Positions 47,158 to 56,235 of a stretch of 64,000 nt of DNA are shown here, piece after piece; position 1 is the stretch's first letter, and each line of letters opens with the position of its first letter. The stretch is from Betaproteobacteria bacterium. Lineage in GTDB: Bacteria > Pseudomonadota > Gammaproteobacteria > Burkholderiales > Thiobacillaceae. The stretch spans positions 62,001 through 126,000 of the forward strand of contig JACRAU010000031.1 of the NCBI GenBank assembly GCA_016234655.1. The letters run 5' to 3'. A model generated the notes under the pieces. That model searched no databases. It had not been told where the DNA came from and saw only the letters and a list, made by a program, of their open reading frames with translations. A program made the position numbers and the translations under genes.

Positions 47158-47239
47158 CGTCATTCTCCCGAATTCGTTGTTTGTTATGCGGCGCTGATCT
47201 TCGGCAAACGCGGCGCCGCCTTCTTGTATTCGCCTTAAG

Positions 47240-47926
47240 TTAGCGCATCGGCAACGTCCTCGCCACCACCCAGGCCCGCACCTCCACCGCCCCCGCCTTC
47301 TTCACCATCTTCGCCAATTCGCTCAGGCTCGCCCCCGTGGTCATCACGTCGTCGACCAGTGCAATGCGCTTGCCTGACAAATCTACTTTGCACTCGAAGG
47401 CGCCGCGGATGTTCTTGCGCCGATCCTTCAGCGGCAGGCTGGCCTGGGGCGGGGCGTCCTTGGCCCGGGTGCAGGCGCTGAGCGCGAGCGGCAGGTCGAA
47501 CCTGCGGGCCAGGCGTTTGGCGATCTCGCCAGCCTGGTTGTAGCCGCGCTCTTTCAGCCGCTTGGGGTGCAGGGGCATGGGGATGACGAGGTCGGGCCGG
47601 TCGGCGATCTCATGGCCGAGCTGCTCGGCCAGGAAGCCGGCGAGGTGCAGGCCTTGGCCGTATTTATAGTGTTGCAGCAGAGCGTCGAGCGGGTAGGCGT
47701 ATTGGTAGACGGCGCGGGTGCTGTCGAAGGCGGGCGGGTGTTTGAGACAGCCGCCGCAGACCTCGCCCAGCGGGGTGGGCAGGGCGCAGGTGGGGCAGCG
47801 GGTCGGAGGCAGGCGCGGCAGGTCGGCCAGACAGCCGGGGCAGAGCGGCGTGCCGGTGACATCGGCGCCGCACAGCAGGCAGGGCTGGCCGATATGCGCC
47901 TGCACAAAAGAAATGCACTTGTTCAA
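47240..47926 (-). CDS. ComF-family phosphoribosyltransferase-like protein
   Basis: 228 residues. N-terminal zinc finger-like CLLCGADVTGTPLCPGCL and CPTCALPT...CGGC, then a phosphoribosyltransferase fold ending LVDDVMTTGASLSELAKM with the PRPP motif. ComF proteins act in DNA uptake in competent bacteria; in others the role is unclear. Usually located beside bioB/bioC-region genes in betaproteobacteria, which agrees with the bio operon 1 kb on. Confidence 0.92.
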   Translation of the reverse strand: MNKCISFVQAHIGQPCLLCGADVTGTPLCPGCLADLPRLPPTRCPTCALPTPLGEVCGGCLKHPPAFDSTRAVYQYAYPLDALLQHYKYGQGLHLAGFLAEQLGHEIADRPDLVIPMPLHPKRLKERGYNQAGEIAKRLARRFDLPLALSACTRAKDAPPQASLPLKDRRKNIRGAFECKVDLSGKRIALVDDVMTTGASLSELAKMVKKAGAVEVRAWVVARTLPMR

Positions 47927-48080
47927 TGCGTGACGGATAATAATTGACAGCCTCCCGGGGCTCGCCGATGATGCGGCGCTTTTTGTCGAGTCGAAACAAG
48001 CGGTTCGAAGGCATGGGCTGTCACGAAGGGTTTGCCTTCTTGTGTGACGCTTGGTATTTCCTCACCCGCGCTGCCGCGCA

Positions 48081-48106
48081 CCCCTCTCCCGCTTGCGGGA
48101 GAGGGG
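48081..48106. repeat. REP-like perfect palindrome
   Basis: CCCCTCTCCCGC-TT-GCGGGAGAGGGG, 12-bp arms, followed by TTGGGGGAGAGGG. Lies in the 282-nt intergenic stretch 47927-48208 between comF and the membrane gene; the rest of that stretch shows nothing I recognise. Similar palindromes are widespread intergenic repeats in proteobacteria. Confidence 0.75.
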
Positions 48107-48208
48107 TTGGGGGAGAGGGAAGCGTCATCGCGAGGTGCAGGGCACCGTGGCGATCCAGCCTTTGCGCTTATGTATTCGCTTTCATTATTTGACTGGATTG
48201 TCGCCTAA

Positions 48209-48661
48209 ATGCCGGAAAAACACATCGTTACCGCCGCTTCCTGTCTGCGCAGCGCGCGGCTGTTCAATTACGCCAGCATCATCTCGATCGGCATCTCCAC
48301 TCTGCTGCTGATCGTCGGCCTGAACATCAATACCAAGATGGGCTTCCTGCCCTTCGTGTTGTCGGTGCCGCCGATCATGCTGTGGCTGGCCGGCTCGATC
48401 TTCGTCTACGCCGCCATCGCCCATCACCCGGACCCGCGCGTGGTGCATTACAACCGTTGGGCGGGCTATCGCTATTACGCGATGGTGGGCTCGATGGTGG
48501 TGGTGGGCCAGCCGCTCTACGGCATCTTCGAGGACGGTCGCGGCATGCTGCTGGTCTGGGGCGTGATGGCCCTGGGCATCATCCCGCTCGGTCTGCGCGA
48601 CATCGTCCGCGCCGGCAAGGAAGCGTGGCAGGACATCGAAGTGGAGAGCGGACATGAATAA
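48209..48661 (+). CDS. Hypothetical membrane protein upstream of bioB
   Basis: 150 residues with about four membrane helices: [55 protein letters not shown] and [16 protein letters not shown]. Polar stretch between helices 2 and 3 ([18 protein letters not shown]). No family recognised. It overlaps bioB by 8 nt, so it is translated from the same message as the biotin genes; a role in biotin transport is possible but unproven. Confidence 0.75.
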   Translation: MPEKHIVTAASCLRSARLFNYASIISIGISTLLLIVGLNINTKMGFLPFVLSVPPIMLWLAGSIFVYAAIAHHPDPRVVHYNRWAGYRYYAMVGSMVVVGQPLYGIFEDGRGMLLVWGVMALGIIPLGLRDIVRAGKEAWQDIEVESGHE

Positions 48662-49649
48662 TCTGGCCGACAATACCCGAATCGAGCAGGGCCACAGCGT
48701 GGATTCCGTGCTCGCCTTGTTCGCCCTGCCGTTCAACGACCTCATGTTCCAGGCGCAGACCGTGCATCGCGCCCATTTCGACCCGAACGCGGTGCAACTC
48801 TCGACCCTGCTGTCGATCAAGACCGGCGGTTGCTCCGAGGACTGCGGCTATTGCTCGCAGTCGGCCCGGCATGGCACCGATGTCGAGAAAGAGAAACTCT
48901 TGGATGTCGCCAAGGTGGTGGAGGCGGCGCAGTCGGCCAAGGCCAGCGGCGCCACCCGCTTCTGCATGGGTGCCGCCTGGCGCGGCCCGAAGGAGAAGGA
49001 CCTGGAGCCGGTGCTGGCAATGGTGCGCCAGGTGAAGGCGCTGGGCATGGAGACCTGCGTCACCCTGGGCATGTTGAAAGAGGGCCAGGCCGAAAAACTC
49101 AAAGCGGCCGGCCTCGACTACTACAACCACAACCTCGATACCTCGCCCGAGTTCTACGGCCAGGTCGTTACCAGCCATGGCTATCAGGACCGGCTGGACA
49201 CCCTGCAAGAGGTGCGCGACGCAGGCCTTGCCGTCTGTTGCGGCGGCATCGTCGGCATGGGCGAATCGCGCCGCGAGCGCGCCGGCCTGATCGCGCAGTT
49301 GGCCAAGCTCGACCCGCAGCCGGAGTCGGTGCCGATCAATATGCTGGTGAAGGTAGGCGGCACGCCGATGCAGGACGAGAACGATCTCGACCCGCTGGAG
49401 TTCGTTCGCACCATCGCCGTGGCCCGCATCACCATGCCGAAATCGCATGTTCGGCTGTCGGCCGGCCGGCAGAGCTTAAGCGAGGGCGTGCAGGCCCTGT
49501 GTTTCCTGGCCGGCGCCAACTCGATCTTCTACGGCGACAAATTGCTCACCACGGGCAATCCCGATGTCGAGGCCGACCGGGCATTGTTCGCTAAGCTCGG
49601 CCTGCGGTCGGAAGTGCATGCCGAGCGTCGCTGCGCCGGCCACGATTGA
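48654..49649 (+). CDS. bioB: Biotin synthase BioB
   Basis: 331-residue radical SAM enzyme that inserts sulfur into dethiobiotin. Radical SAM cluster [16 protein letters not shown]; auxiliary-cluster and substrate segments [47 protein letters not shown] and RLSAGRQSL are intact. Start overlaps the membrane gene. First dedicated gene of bioB-F-H-C-D. Confidence 0.98.
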   Translation: MNNLADNTRIEQGHSVDSVLALFALPFNDLMFQAQTVHRAHFDPNAVQLSTLLSIKTGGCSEDCGYCSQSARHGTDVEKEKLLDVAKVVEAAQSAKASGATRFCMGAAWRGPKEKDLEPVLAMVRQVKALGMETCVTLGMLKEGQAEKLKAAGLDYYNHNLDTSPEFYGQVVTSHGYQDRLDTLQEVRDAGLAVCCGGIVGMGESRRERAGLIAQLAKLDPQPESVPINMLVKVGGTPMQDENDLDPLEFVRTIAVARITMPKSHVRLSAGRQSLSEGVQALCFLAGANSIFYGDKLLTTGNPDVEADRALFAKLGLRSEVHAERRCAGHD

Positions 49650-49670
49650 GCGCCGACGGAGTTCGCGATC

Positions 49671-50852
49671 ATGGATAAGCGAGTCGGGCTGATCGACATG
49701 CTCGCGGCGGAACTGGCCGAGTTGGAGGCCCAGGGCCTCAAGCGCCGCCGCCGCACGCTGGAGATGCCGTCGCGCGCCCACATGATGCTCGACGGCCATC
49801 CGGTGATTTCCTTTTGCAACAACGATTACCTGGGCCTGGCCGGCCATACCGATCTGATCCATGCCAGTCGCGACGCTGCGGTCGAGGCCGGCGTCGGCGC
49901 CGGATCGGCCCATCTGGTGGCCGGCCATCACCGCTTGCACGCGCAGTTGGAAAAAGAGCTGGCCGATTTTGTCGGTATGCAGGACGCCTTGCTGTTCTCC
50001 ACCGGCTACATGGCCAACATCGGTGCGGTCACCGCCCTGGTCGGTCGAGGCGACGCAGTGTTCGGCGACAAGCTCAATCACGCCTCGCTGGTCGATGCCT
50101 GCCTGTTGTCGCGGGCGGAGCTGACCCGCTATCCGCACGGCGACCTCGATTTTCTCGAAGCGAAGCTCAAAGTCAGCACGGCCAGACGCAAGCTGGTGGC
50201 GACCGATGCGGTGTTCAGCATGGACGGCGACATCGCGCCGTTGCCCGAGCTGCTGGCGCTGTGCGAACGCTACGACGCCTGGCTGCTGGTCGACGATGCC
50301 CACGGCTTCGGCGTGCTGGGCGAACACGGCCGGGGTGTGCTGGAGCATTTCGCCACTCGCCACTCGCCACTCGCCACTCGCCTGATTTACATGGCCACCT
50401 TGGGCAAGGCGGCCGGCGTGTTCGGCGCCTTCGTCGCCGGCCACCCAACCTTGATCGAATGGCTGGTGAACAAGGCGCGCACCTATGTCTACACCACGGC
50501 GACACCGCCCATGCTGGCGGCGGCGGTGTCGACCTCGCTCAAGCTGATCGCGGCCGATGACTGGCGCCGCATACGGCTCAAGGAGCTGATCGCGCAATTG
50601 CGCGAGGGCATGGCGGGCCAGCCTTGGACGCTGATGGAGTCGAACACGCCGATCCAGCCGCTGGTCGTCGGCGACAATGCGACGGCGCTGCGCTTGGCCG
50701 AGGCCTTGCGCGAGCGCGGTGTCATGGTTCCCGCGATTCGTCCGCCGACGGTGCCGCAGGGCACTGCGCGGCTGCGCATCTCGTTGTCGGCCGCGCATGC
50801 CGCGGCCGATGTCGAGCGCCTGCTGGCGACCTTGAGAGACTTGGCTGGATGA
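49671..50852 (+). CDS. bioF: 8-amino-7-oxononanoate synthase BioF
   Basis: 393-residue PLP enzyme joining pimeloyl thioester and alanine. Conserved: FCNNDYLGLAGH, GVGAGSAHLVAGHH, LVDDAHGFGVLGEHGRG and the PLP Lys in IYMATLGKAAGVFGAF. Between GRGVLEHF and IYMATLGK the loop is encoded by a 7-nt tandem repeat (50353-50380), giving ATRHSPLATRL, unlike family members. ATG 49671 is used; another ATG is at 49698. Overlaps bioH by 4 nt. Confidence 0.95.
   Translation: MDKRVGLIDMLAAELAELEAQGLKRRRRTLEMPSRAHMMLDGHPVISFCNNDYLGLAGHTDLIHASRDAAVEAGVGAGSAHLVAGHHRLHAQLEKELADFVGMQDALLFSTGYMANIGAVTALVGRGDAVFGDKLNHASLVDACLLSRAELTRYPHGDLDFLEAKLKVSTARRKLVATDAVFSMDGDIAPLPELLALCERYDAWLLVDDAHGFGVLGEHGRGVLEHFATRHSPLATRLIYMATLGKAAGVFGAFVAGHPTLIEWLVNKARTYVYTTATPPMLAAAVSTSLKLIAADDWRRIRLKELIAQLREGMAGQPWTLMESNTPIQPLVVGDNATALRLAEALRERGVMVPAIRPPTVPQGTARLRISLSAAHAAADVERLLATLRDLAG
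50353..50380 (+). repeat. Tandem CCACTCG x4 inside bioF
   Basis: Four perfect copies of CCACTCG (28 nt), preceded by a partial copy (TTCG). In-frame reading yields the ATRHSPLATRL loop just before the PLP-lysine region. Same 7-nt periodicity as the repeats at the ABC permease start. Confidence 0.85.
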
Positions 50853-51685
50853 CGCCGCTGACCCTGCTGCATGGCTGGGGTCTGCATGGCGGTATCTGGG
50901 ATACGCTGCGTGCAGACCTGCCCGAACGGGTGATGCATACCCCCGACCTGCCCGGTTACTGCGACACGCCGACGGTCACGCCGTACAGCGCAGAACGTCT
51001 GGCCGACGCCATCGCGCCGACCTTGCCCGATGCCGGCCTGCTGCTCGGCTGGTCCATGGGCGGCATGGTGGCCCTGGCGCTGGCGGCGCGGCACCCGCAC
51101 AAGGTGCGGGCGCTGGTGCTGGTGGCGGCCACGCCGAGTTATGTGAATCGCGCCGGTTGGGACAAGGGGTTGACGCCGGAATTGCTGGCGAGCTTCGCCG
51201 AGGGCGTGCAGCGCGATTACCGCGCGACCTTGCTGCGCTTTCTCTCCTTGCAGGCGCGCGGCGGCGATGCGGCGCGCGAAGTGATCGGCCGCTTGCGCGA
51301 GTCGGTGTTCGCCCGCGGCGAGCCGAGCGCGGCCGCGCTGGCCGACGGCCTGGAGCTGCTGCGCACGGTCGATCTGCGCGAGCAGGCAAAACAAATTCAA
51401 GCGCCGACCCTGGTGCTGCACGGCGGTTACGATGGCCTGTGTCTGCCCGAGGCGGCCGAGTGGCTGGCCGGTGAACTGCCGAACGCGCGGTTGGCCTTGC
51501 ACCCCAAGGCGGCGCATGCGCCGTTCCTGTCGCACCCGGCGTGGTTCGCCGAACAATTGAAAGGCTTTTTGCGTGAGCACCGTGAAAGTGGCTCGCGTAG
51601 CGAAGCTAAATCACTTTTATCCTCGCATAACGGGGGCTCCCCCTCCGGGGGAGAGGTAGGAGAGAGGGAACAGTCATGGACATGA
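50849..51685 (+). CDS. bioH: Pimeloyl-ACP methyl ester carboxylesterase BioH
   Basis: 278 residues from ATG 50849 (ATGA overlap with bioF). Removes the methyl group that BioC adds to malonyl thioester. LLHGWGLHGGIWD, nucleophile elbow LGWSMGGMVALA, Asp in LHGGYDGLC and His in HAPFLSHP form the expected triad. Normal BioH ends shortly after FLREH; here about 35 extra residues (ESGSRSEAKSLLSSHNGG onward) come from a REP-like palindrome region, before the stop inside bioC. Confidence 0.93.
   Translation: MTPLTLLHGWGLHGGIWDTLRADLPERVMHTPDLPGYCDTPTVTPYSAERLADAIAPTLPDAGLLLGWSMGGMVALALAARHPHKVRALVLVAATPSYVNRAGWDKGLTPELLASFAEGVQRDYRATLLRFLSLQARGGDAAREVIGRLRESVFARGEPSAAALADGLELLRTVDLREQAKQIQAPTLVLHGGYDGLCLPEAAEWLAGELPNARLALHPKAAHAPFLSHPAWFAEQLKGFLREHRESGSRSEAKSLLSSHNGGSPSGGEVGEREQSWT
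51637..51653. repeat. REP-like hairpin in the 3' end of bioH
   Basis: CTCCCCC-TCC-GGGGGAG, related to the 48081 palindrome (CCCTC/GAGGG composition), followed by GAGGTAGGAGAGAGGG, which serves as Shine-Dalgarno of bioC. Preceded by an imperfect inverted repeat, AAAGTG...CACTTT. Confidence 0.6.
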
Positions 51686-51689
51686 CTGT
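51670..51689 (+). promoter_or_regulatory. Perfect palindrome spanning the bioC start codon
   Basis: ACAGTCATG-GA-CATGACTGT with 9-bp arms; the bioC ATG (51676) lies in the left arm and an in-frame second ATG (51682) in the right arm. As RNA it could hide the start codon. Confidence 0.55.
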
Positions 51690-52578
51690 AAAGCAGCTCA
51701 TTCGCCGTTCCTTCGAGCGTGCCGCGCCGACTTATGAAGCGGCGGCGAGCTTGCAGAAGGAGATCGCCCGCCGGCTGGACGATCACCTGGAAGAGATGCG
51801 TATCGAGCCGAAGCGCATCCTCGATGCCGGCTGCGGGCCGGGCATCGCCTTCGACCTGCTGCGCGCCCGCTATCCGCAGGCCGAGCTGATCGGGCTCGAC
51901 CTGGCCCACGCCATGTTGCGGCAGGCGCGCGGCCATGCCGTGCCGCCCACCCTGTTCGGCCGCCTGGCCAAGCTGTGGCAGTCGGTGCCGGATGTGCGCT
52001 ATGTCTGCGGCGACATCGAGGCCTTGCCCTTGGCCAAGGGCAGCGTGGACCTGATCTGGTCCAACCTGGCCTTGCAATGGGCGACCGACCTGCCCGGCGC
52101 CTTGCGCCAGTTGCGCCGGGCCTTGCGGCCCGACGGCCTGCTGCTGTTCAGCACCTTCGGCCCGGATACCTTGAAGGAACTGCGCGCGGCCTTCGCCGGG
52201 CTGGACGGCCACAACCACGTCAACCGTTTTATCGACATGCACGATATCGGCGACACGCTGATGCATGCCGGCTTCGCCCATCCGGTGATGGAGATGGAGT
52301 TGATCACCGTGACCTATGCTGATCTGAAGGGCGTGCTGCGCGAGCTGAAGGGGATCGGCGCCCACACGGTGCTTGAGGGCGGCCGTCCCGGCCTGATGGG
52401 TCGGCGCGAATGGCAGCGATTGAGCCAGAACTACGAGCGCTTTCGCCGCGAGGGCCGGCTGCCCGCCACCTTCGAGGTGGTCTACGGCCATGCCTGGGCC
52501 GGACGCGAAGACAGGCGGGAGGACGGCCGGCAAGTGATCGAGTTCCGGATTCAACAACGAAAGGCGGGGTTAAGGTAA
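51676..52578 (+). CDS. bioC: Malonyl-ACP O-methyltransferase BioC
   Basis: 300 residues. Methylates malonyl-ACP to start pimeloyl synthesis. SAM motif ILDAGCGPGIAFDLL, then LIGLDLAHAMLRQAR, CGDIEALPLAKGSVDLIWSN, and FSTFGPDTLKELRAAFAGLD, all BioC-typical, and the family's N-terminal RSFERAAPTYEAAA. The start overlaps bioH by 10 nt. Confidence 0.95.
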   Translation: MDMTVKQLIRRSFERAAPTYEAAASLQKEIARRLDDHLEEMRIEPKRILDAGCGPGIAFDLLRARYPQAELIGLDLAHAMLRQARGHAVPPTLFGRLAKLWQSVPDVRYVCGDIEALPLAKGSVDLIWSNLALQWATDLPGALRQLRRALRPDGLLLFSTFGPDTLKELRAAFAGLDGHNHVNRFIDMHDIGDTLMHAGFAHPVMEMELITVTYADLKGVLRELKGIGAHTVLEGGRPGLMGRREWQRLSQNYERFRREGRLPATFEVVYGHAWAGREDRREDGRQVIEFRIQQRKAGLR

Positions 52579-53270
52579 TGCCAGGCATCTTGGTTACCGG
52601 CACCGACACCGGCGTGGGCAAGACCCTGGTCGCCGCCGCGCTGCTCGAGGGCCTGAAGGCGCAGGGCGTCCGCGCGGTCGGCATGAAACCGGTGGCGGCG
52701 GGCTGCAAACTGGTCGATGGCGTATGGACCAACGAAGATGTGGCGCGCTTGCGCGCGGCATCCGGCATCCAGGCGCCGCCGGCGCTGGTCAACCCGTATT
52801 TGCTGCGCGATGCGGTGGCGCCGCATATCGCGGCCGAGCGCGAAGGCCGGCGCATCGAGATCGCGCCTATCGTCGAGGCCTATCGGCAATTGGCGCAACT
52901 GGCCGAGCTGGTCGTGGTCGAGGGGGTGGGGGGCTTCAAGGTGCCGCTCAACGAGCGGGAAGACACGGCGGACCTGGCGGCGGCCCTGGGCCTGCCGGTG
53001 ATCCTGGTCGTCGGCATGCGCCTGGGTTGCCTGAACCACGCCATGCTGACCATGGAGGCGATCAGGGCGCGCGGTCTGCGTCCGATCGGCTGGGTGGCGA
53101 ACCAGCTCGATCCGTCCATGCACGGCTTTATCGAAAACCGGCAGGCCTTGCAGGCTGGGTTGAAAATACCCTGTCTCGGCATCTTGCCGTGGCTGCCCAA
53201 TTTTGGTGCAAGCCAGATCGCGAAAAACCTTGATGTCAGGGCGGTTTTTGCTTCTGTTGCCGCTCGGTAA
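52578..53270 (+). CDS. bioD: Dethiobiotin synthetase BioD
   Basis: 230 residues from ATG 52578 (1-nt overlap, TAATG, with bioC). P-loop GTDTGVGKTLVAAALL, then GMKPVAAG with the catalytic Lys, EGVGGFKVPL and WVANQLDPS, as expected for the ATP-dependent carboxylase-like ligase. Closes the run bioB-F-H-C-D; bioA, the aminotransferase between the BioF and BioD reactions, is absent here. Confidence 0.96.
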   Translation: MPGILVTGTDTGVGKTLVAAALLEGLKAQGVRAVGMKPVAAGCKLVDGVWTNEDVARLRAASGIQAPPALVNPYLLRDAVAPHIAAEREGRRIEIAPIVEAYRQLAQLAELVVVEGVGGFKVPLNEREDTADLAAALGLPVILVVGMRLGCLNHAMLTMEAIRARGLRPIGWVANQLDPSMHGFIENRQALQAGLKIPCLGILPWLPNFGASQIAKNLDVRAVFASVAAR

Positions 53271-53271
53271 G

Positions 53272-53295
53272 AAGACCACTAGGTCTTATTAGTGG
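53272..53295 (+). promoter_or_regulatory. Two overlapping hairpins after bioD
   Basis: AAGACC-ACTA-GGTCTT (53272-53287) and CCACTA-GGTCTTAT-TAGTGG (53276-53295) share bases and cannot fold together. Located 1-25 nt after the bioD stop. Could be a terminator without a U-run or an alternating structure. Confidence 0.35.
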
Positions 53296-53428
53296 CTAAA
53301 AGGCCGGCCCGTAGAAGAAATATACCTTGTCTTACTACCTCCAGCGGGGTACTTTTCCGCCGCGACGTTTTGTCGCAGGCGCCAATAGAAATACCCGCTC
53401 TGCGTCGTTTATTAATTGGAGGATGACT

Positions 53429-54550
53429 ATGGGACATCGACGCCCGTTGCCTGTCGTACTCGCCAGTTTGCTGGCAGGCCTTGCCTTCCCGGCCTTGGCC
53501 GATTATCAGCTGAATTTCCCCCCGCCCAAGACCGGCTTGGCCCAGCAAATCTATGACATGAACGTCTGGGTCATGTGGATCTGCGTCGGCATCTTCGTGG
53601 TGGTGTTCGGCGCGATGTTCTACGCCATCTGGAAGCACCGTAAATCGGTCGGCCACAAGGCCGAGCAGTTCCACGAGAGCACCACGGTCGAGATCATCTG
53701 GACCACGATCCCGTTCCTGATCCTGGTCGCCATGGCCTGGCCGGCGACCAAGCTCATCATCGAGCAGAAGGACACCAGCAACCCGGATGTCACCGTCAAG
53801 GTGGTGGGTTACCAGTGGAAGTGGGAATACGACTACCTGCAGGACGGCGTGAAGTTCATGAGCGTGTTGTCCACCCCGCGCGAGCAGATCGAAAACAAGG
53901 CCGAGAAGGGCGCCAACTACCTGCTCGAGGTCGATGAGCCCATGGTGGTGCCGGTCGGCAAGAAGGTCCGTCTGCTGCTGACCGCCAACGACGTGATCCA
54001 CGCCTGGTGGGTGCCGGCCTTCGGCATCAAGCAGGACGCGATTCCGGGCTTCGTCCGCGATGCCTGGTTCACGGCCAACGAAGTGGGTACCTACCGCGGC
54101 CAATGCGCCGAGTTGTGCGGCAAGGACCATGGCTTCATGCCCATCGTGGTCGAGGTCAAGTCCGAGGCGGACTACAAGGCATGGCTGGAGGCCAAGAAGG
54201 CCAAGGCGGCCGCGGCTGCCGGCGATGCCGGCAAGGTCTTCACCCAGGCAGAGCTGATGGAGCGCGGCGCCAAGGTATATAACGCCAACTGTGCCTCCTG
54301 CCACCTGCCTGACGGCAAGGGTATCCCGGGCGCGTTCCCGGCGATCACCGGCTCGAAGATCGCGACCGGTGCCAAGGAAGGCCATATCGGGATGGCGCTG
54401 ATCGGCAAGCCGGGCACGGCGATGCCGGGCTTCGGTCCGCAGTTGAACGATGCCGACATCGCGGCGGTGGTGACCTATCAGCGTAACGGCCTGGGCAACA
54501 GCACGGGCGACCTGGTACAGCCGGCCGACGTCAAGGCCCTGCGCAAGTAA
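53429..54550 (+). CDS. ctaC: Cytochrome c oxidase subunit II with fused cytochrome c
   Basis: 373 residues from ATG 53429, 6 nt after GGAGG (an ATG at 53423 is too close). Signal peptide (cleavage near FPALA), two membrane helices (about 42-65, 88-108), cupredoxin domain with the CuA ligands CAELCGKDHGFM near residue 227, and a C-terminal cytochrome c domain with CASCH near 289 and Met ligand in GTAMPGFG. This is a caa3/aa3-type subunit II with fused c domain. Leads the ctaC-ctaD-small-ctaG-DUF2970-ctaE operon. Confidence 0.96.
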   Translation: MGHRRPLPVVLASLLAGLAFPALADYQLNFPPPKTGLAQQIYDMNVWVMWICVGIFVVVFGAMFYAIWKHRKSVGHKAEQFHESTTVEIIWTTIPFLILVAMAWPATKLIIEQKDTSNPDVTVKVVGYQWKWEYDYLQDGVKFMSVLSTPREQIENKAEKGANYLLEVDEPMVVPVGKKVRLLLTANDVIHAWWVPAFGIKQDAIPGFVRDAWFTANEVGTYRGQCAELCGKDHGFMPIVVEVKSEADYKAWLEAKKAKAAAAAGDAGKVFTQAELMERGAKVYNANCASCHLPDGKGIPGAFPAITGSKIATGAKEGHIGMALIGKPGTAMPGFGPQLNDADIAAVVTYQRNGLGNSTGDLVQPADVKALRK

Positions 54551-54568
54551 TTTAAGGAGACCAAATCC

Positions 54569-56137
54569 ATGGAAGCACACGCTACGGAGCACGGTCACGG
54601 CGCACCCAAAGGCATTACGCGCTGGCTGACCACGACCAACCATAAGGACATCGGCACCATGTATCTGTGGTTTGCCGCTGCGATGTTCCTGTTCGCCGGC
54701 CTGATGGCCATGGCGATCCGGGCCGAGCTGTTCGAGCCCGGCATGCAGATCATGAGCCCCGATTACTTCAATCAGCTCACGACCCTGCATGGCCTGATCA
54801 TGGTGTTCGGCGCGATCATGCCGGCCATGGCGGGCTTCGCCAACTGGCAGATACCGATGATGATCGGCGCGCCCGACATGGCCTTCCCGCGCATGAACAA
54901 CTGGAGCTTCTGGATACTGCCGGCCGCGGCGATCCTGCTGGTGCTCTCGATGGTCCTGCCGGGCGGTGCCGTGGCTACGGGTTGGACGCTGTATCCGCCG
55001 CTGTATATGCAGGGCGGCATCAGCTACGACCTGACCATCTTCGCGGTGCACATCCTGGGCGCCTCGTCGATCATGGCCTCGCTGAACATCATCACCACCA
55101 TCCTCAACATGCGTGCCCCCGGCATGACCCTGATGAAGATGCCGCTGTTCGTCTGGACCTGGCTGATCACCGCCTTCCTGTTGATCGCGGTGATGCCGGT
55201 GCTGGCCGGTGCGGTGACCATGTTGCTGACCGACCGCAACTTCGGCACCCACTTCTTCGACGCCGCCGGCGGCGGTGACCCGGTGCTGTTCCAGCACGTG
55301 TTCTGGTTCTTCGGCCACCCCGAGGTGTACATCCTGATCCTGCCGGCCTTCGGTATCGTGTCGCAGATCATCCCGACCTTCTCGCGCAAGCCGCTGTTCG
55401 GCTATGCCTCGATGGTCTACGCCACCGCCTCGATCGCCATCCTGTCCTTCTTCGTCTGGGCGCACCACATGTTCACCGTGGGCATGCCCGCCGTCGGCCA
55501 GTTGTACTTCATGTACGCGACCATGCTGATCGCGGTGCCGACCGGGGTGAAGGTGTTCAACTGGGTGGCCACGATGTGGAAGGGCAGCCTGACCTTCGAG
55601 ACCCCGATGCTGTTCGCCGTCGGCTTCGTCAGCATGTTCACCATCGGCGGCTTCACCGGCCTGGTGCTGGCCATGGCGCCGATCGACATCCAGATGCAGG
55701 ATACCTACTACGTGGTGGCGCACTTCCATTACGTGCTGGTGTCCGGCGCGCTGTTCGCGATCTTCGCCGGCGTCTATTACTGGCTGCCGAAGTGGACCGG
55801 CCACATGTACAACGAGACCCTGGGCAAATGGCACTTCTGGCTGTCCATGATCTCGTTCAACGTGTTGTTCTTCCCGCAGCACTTCCTGGGCATGGCCGGC
55901 ATGCCGCGCCGTATCCCCGATTACGCGCTGCAATTCGCCGAGTTCAACCAGATATCCTCGATCGGCGGCTTCGTCTTCGGTGCCAGCCAGATACTGATGC
56001 TGATCGTGATCGTCCAGTGCATCCGCGGCGGCAAGAAGGCCGAGGCCGTGGTTTGGGAAGATGCCAAGGGTCTGGAGTGGACCGTGCCTTCGCCGCCGCC
56101 GTACCACACCTTCGAGACCGCACCGGAGGTCAAGTGA
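54569..56137 (+). CDS. ctaD: Cytochrome c oxidase subunit I (aa3-type)
   Basis: 522 residues. Twelve membrane helices; heme a and a3-CuB ligands in [37 protein letters not shown] and [11 protein letters not shown], plus [19 protein letters not shown]. Proton-channel residues cannot be judged exactly, but the D-channel NxxxN-like and GHPEV motifs are present. AAGGAGA precedes the ATG. 1-nt overlap with the small gene. Confidence 0.97.
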   Translation: MEAHATEHGHGAPKGITRWLTTTNHKDIGTMYLWFAAAMFLFAGLMAMAIRAELFEPGMQIMSPDYFNQLTTLHGLIMVFGAIMPAMAGFANWQIPMMIGAPDMAFPRMNNWSFWILPAAAILLVLSMVLPGGAVATGWTLYPPLYMQGGISYDLTIFAVHILGASSIMASLNIITTILNMRAPGMTLMKMPLFVWTWLITAFLLIAVMPVLAGAVTMLLTDRNFGTHFFDAAGGGDPVLFQHVFWFFGHPEVYILILPAFGIVSQIIPTFSRKPLFGYASMVYATASIAILSFFVWAHHMFTVGMPAVGQLYFMYATMLIAVPTGVKVFNWVATMWKGSLTFETPMLFAVGFVSMFTIGGFTGLVLAMAPIDIQMQDTYYVVAHFHYVLVSGALFAIFAGVYYWLPKWTGHMYNETLGKWHFWLSMISFNVLFFPQHFLGMAGMPRRIPDYALQFAEFNQISSIGGFVFGASQILMLIVIVQCIRGGKKAEAVVWEDAKGLEWTVPSPPPYHTFETAPEVK

Positions 56138-56235
56138 TGGACAAGGCCCGCGCCAAGAACATCCGCCTGGCCTTGTTGCTGGCATTGATTCCCGTGGGCC
56201 TGTTCATCATCACCATCCTGGGTGGCATCAAGTGA
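56137..56235 (+). CDS. Cytochrome oxidase small assembly protein, 32 aa
   Basis: ATG 56137 in a TGATG junction with ctaD. Product [20 protein letters not shown] then GLFIITILGGIK: basic start and one membrane helix. This matches the short betaproteobacterial protein found between ctaD and ctaG, often called cytochrome oxidase small assembly protein; experimental function unknown to me. Overlaps ctaG by 4 nt. Confidence 0.85.
   Translation: MDKARAKNIRLALLLALIPVGLFIITILGGIK

Noticed and set aside
48040..48080. Remnant of an insertion sequence next to the REP palindrome
   Set aside because: No transposase fragment, no terminal inverted repeats and no target duplication seen.
53279..56185. 968-residue minus-strand open frame
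   Set aside because: Antisense of ctaC and ctaD; repetitive His/Arg/Glu/Asp content typical of complement frames of membrane proteins.
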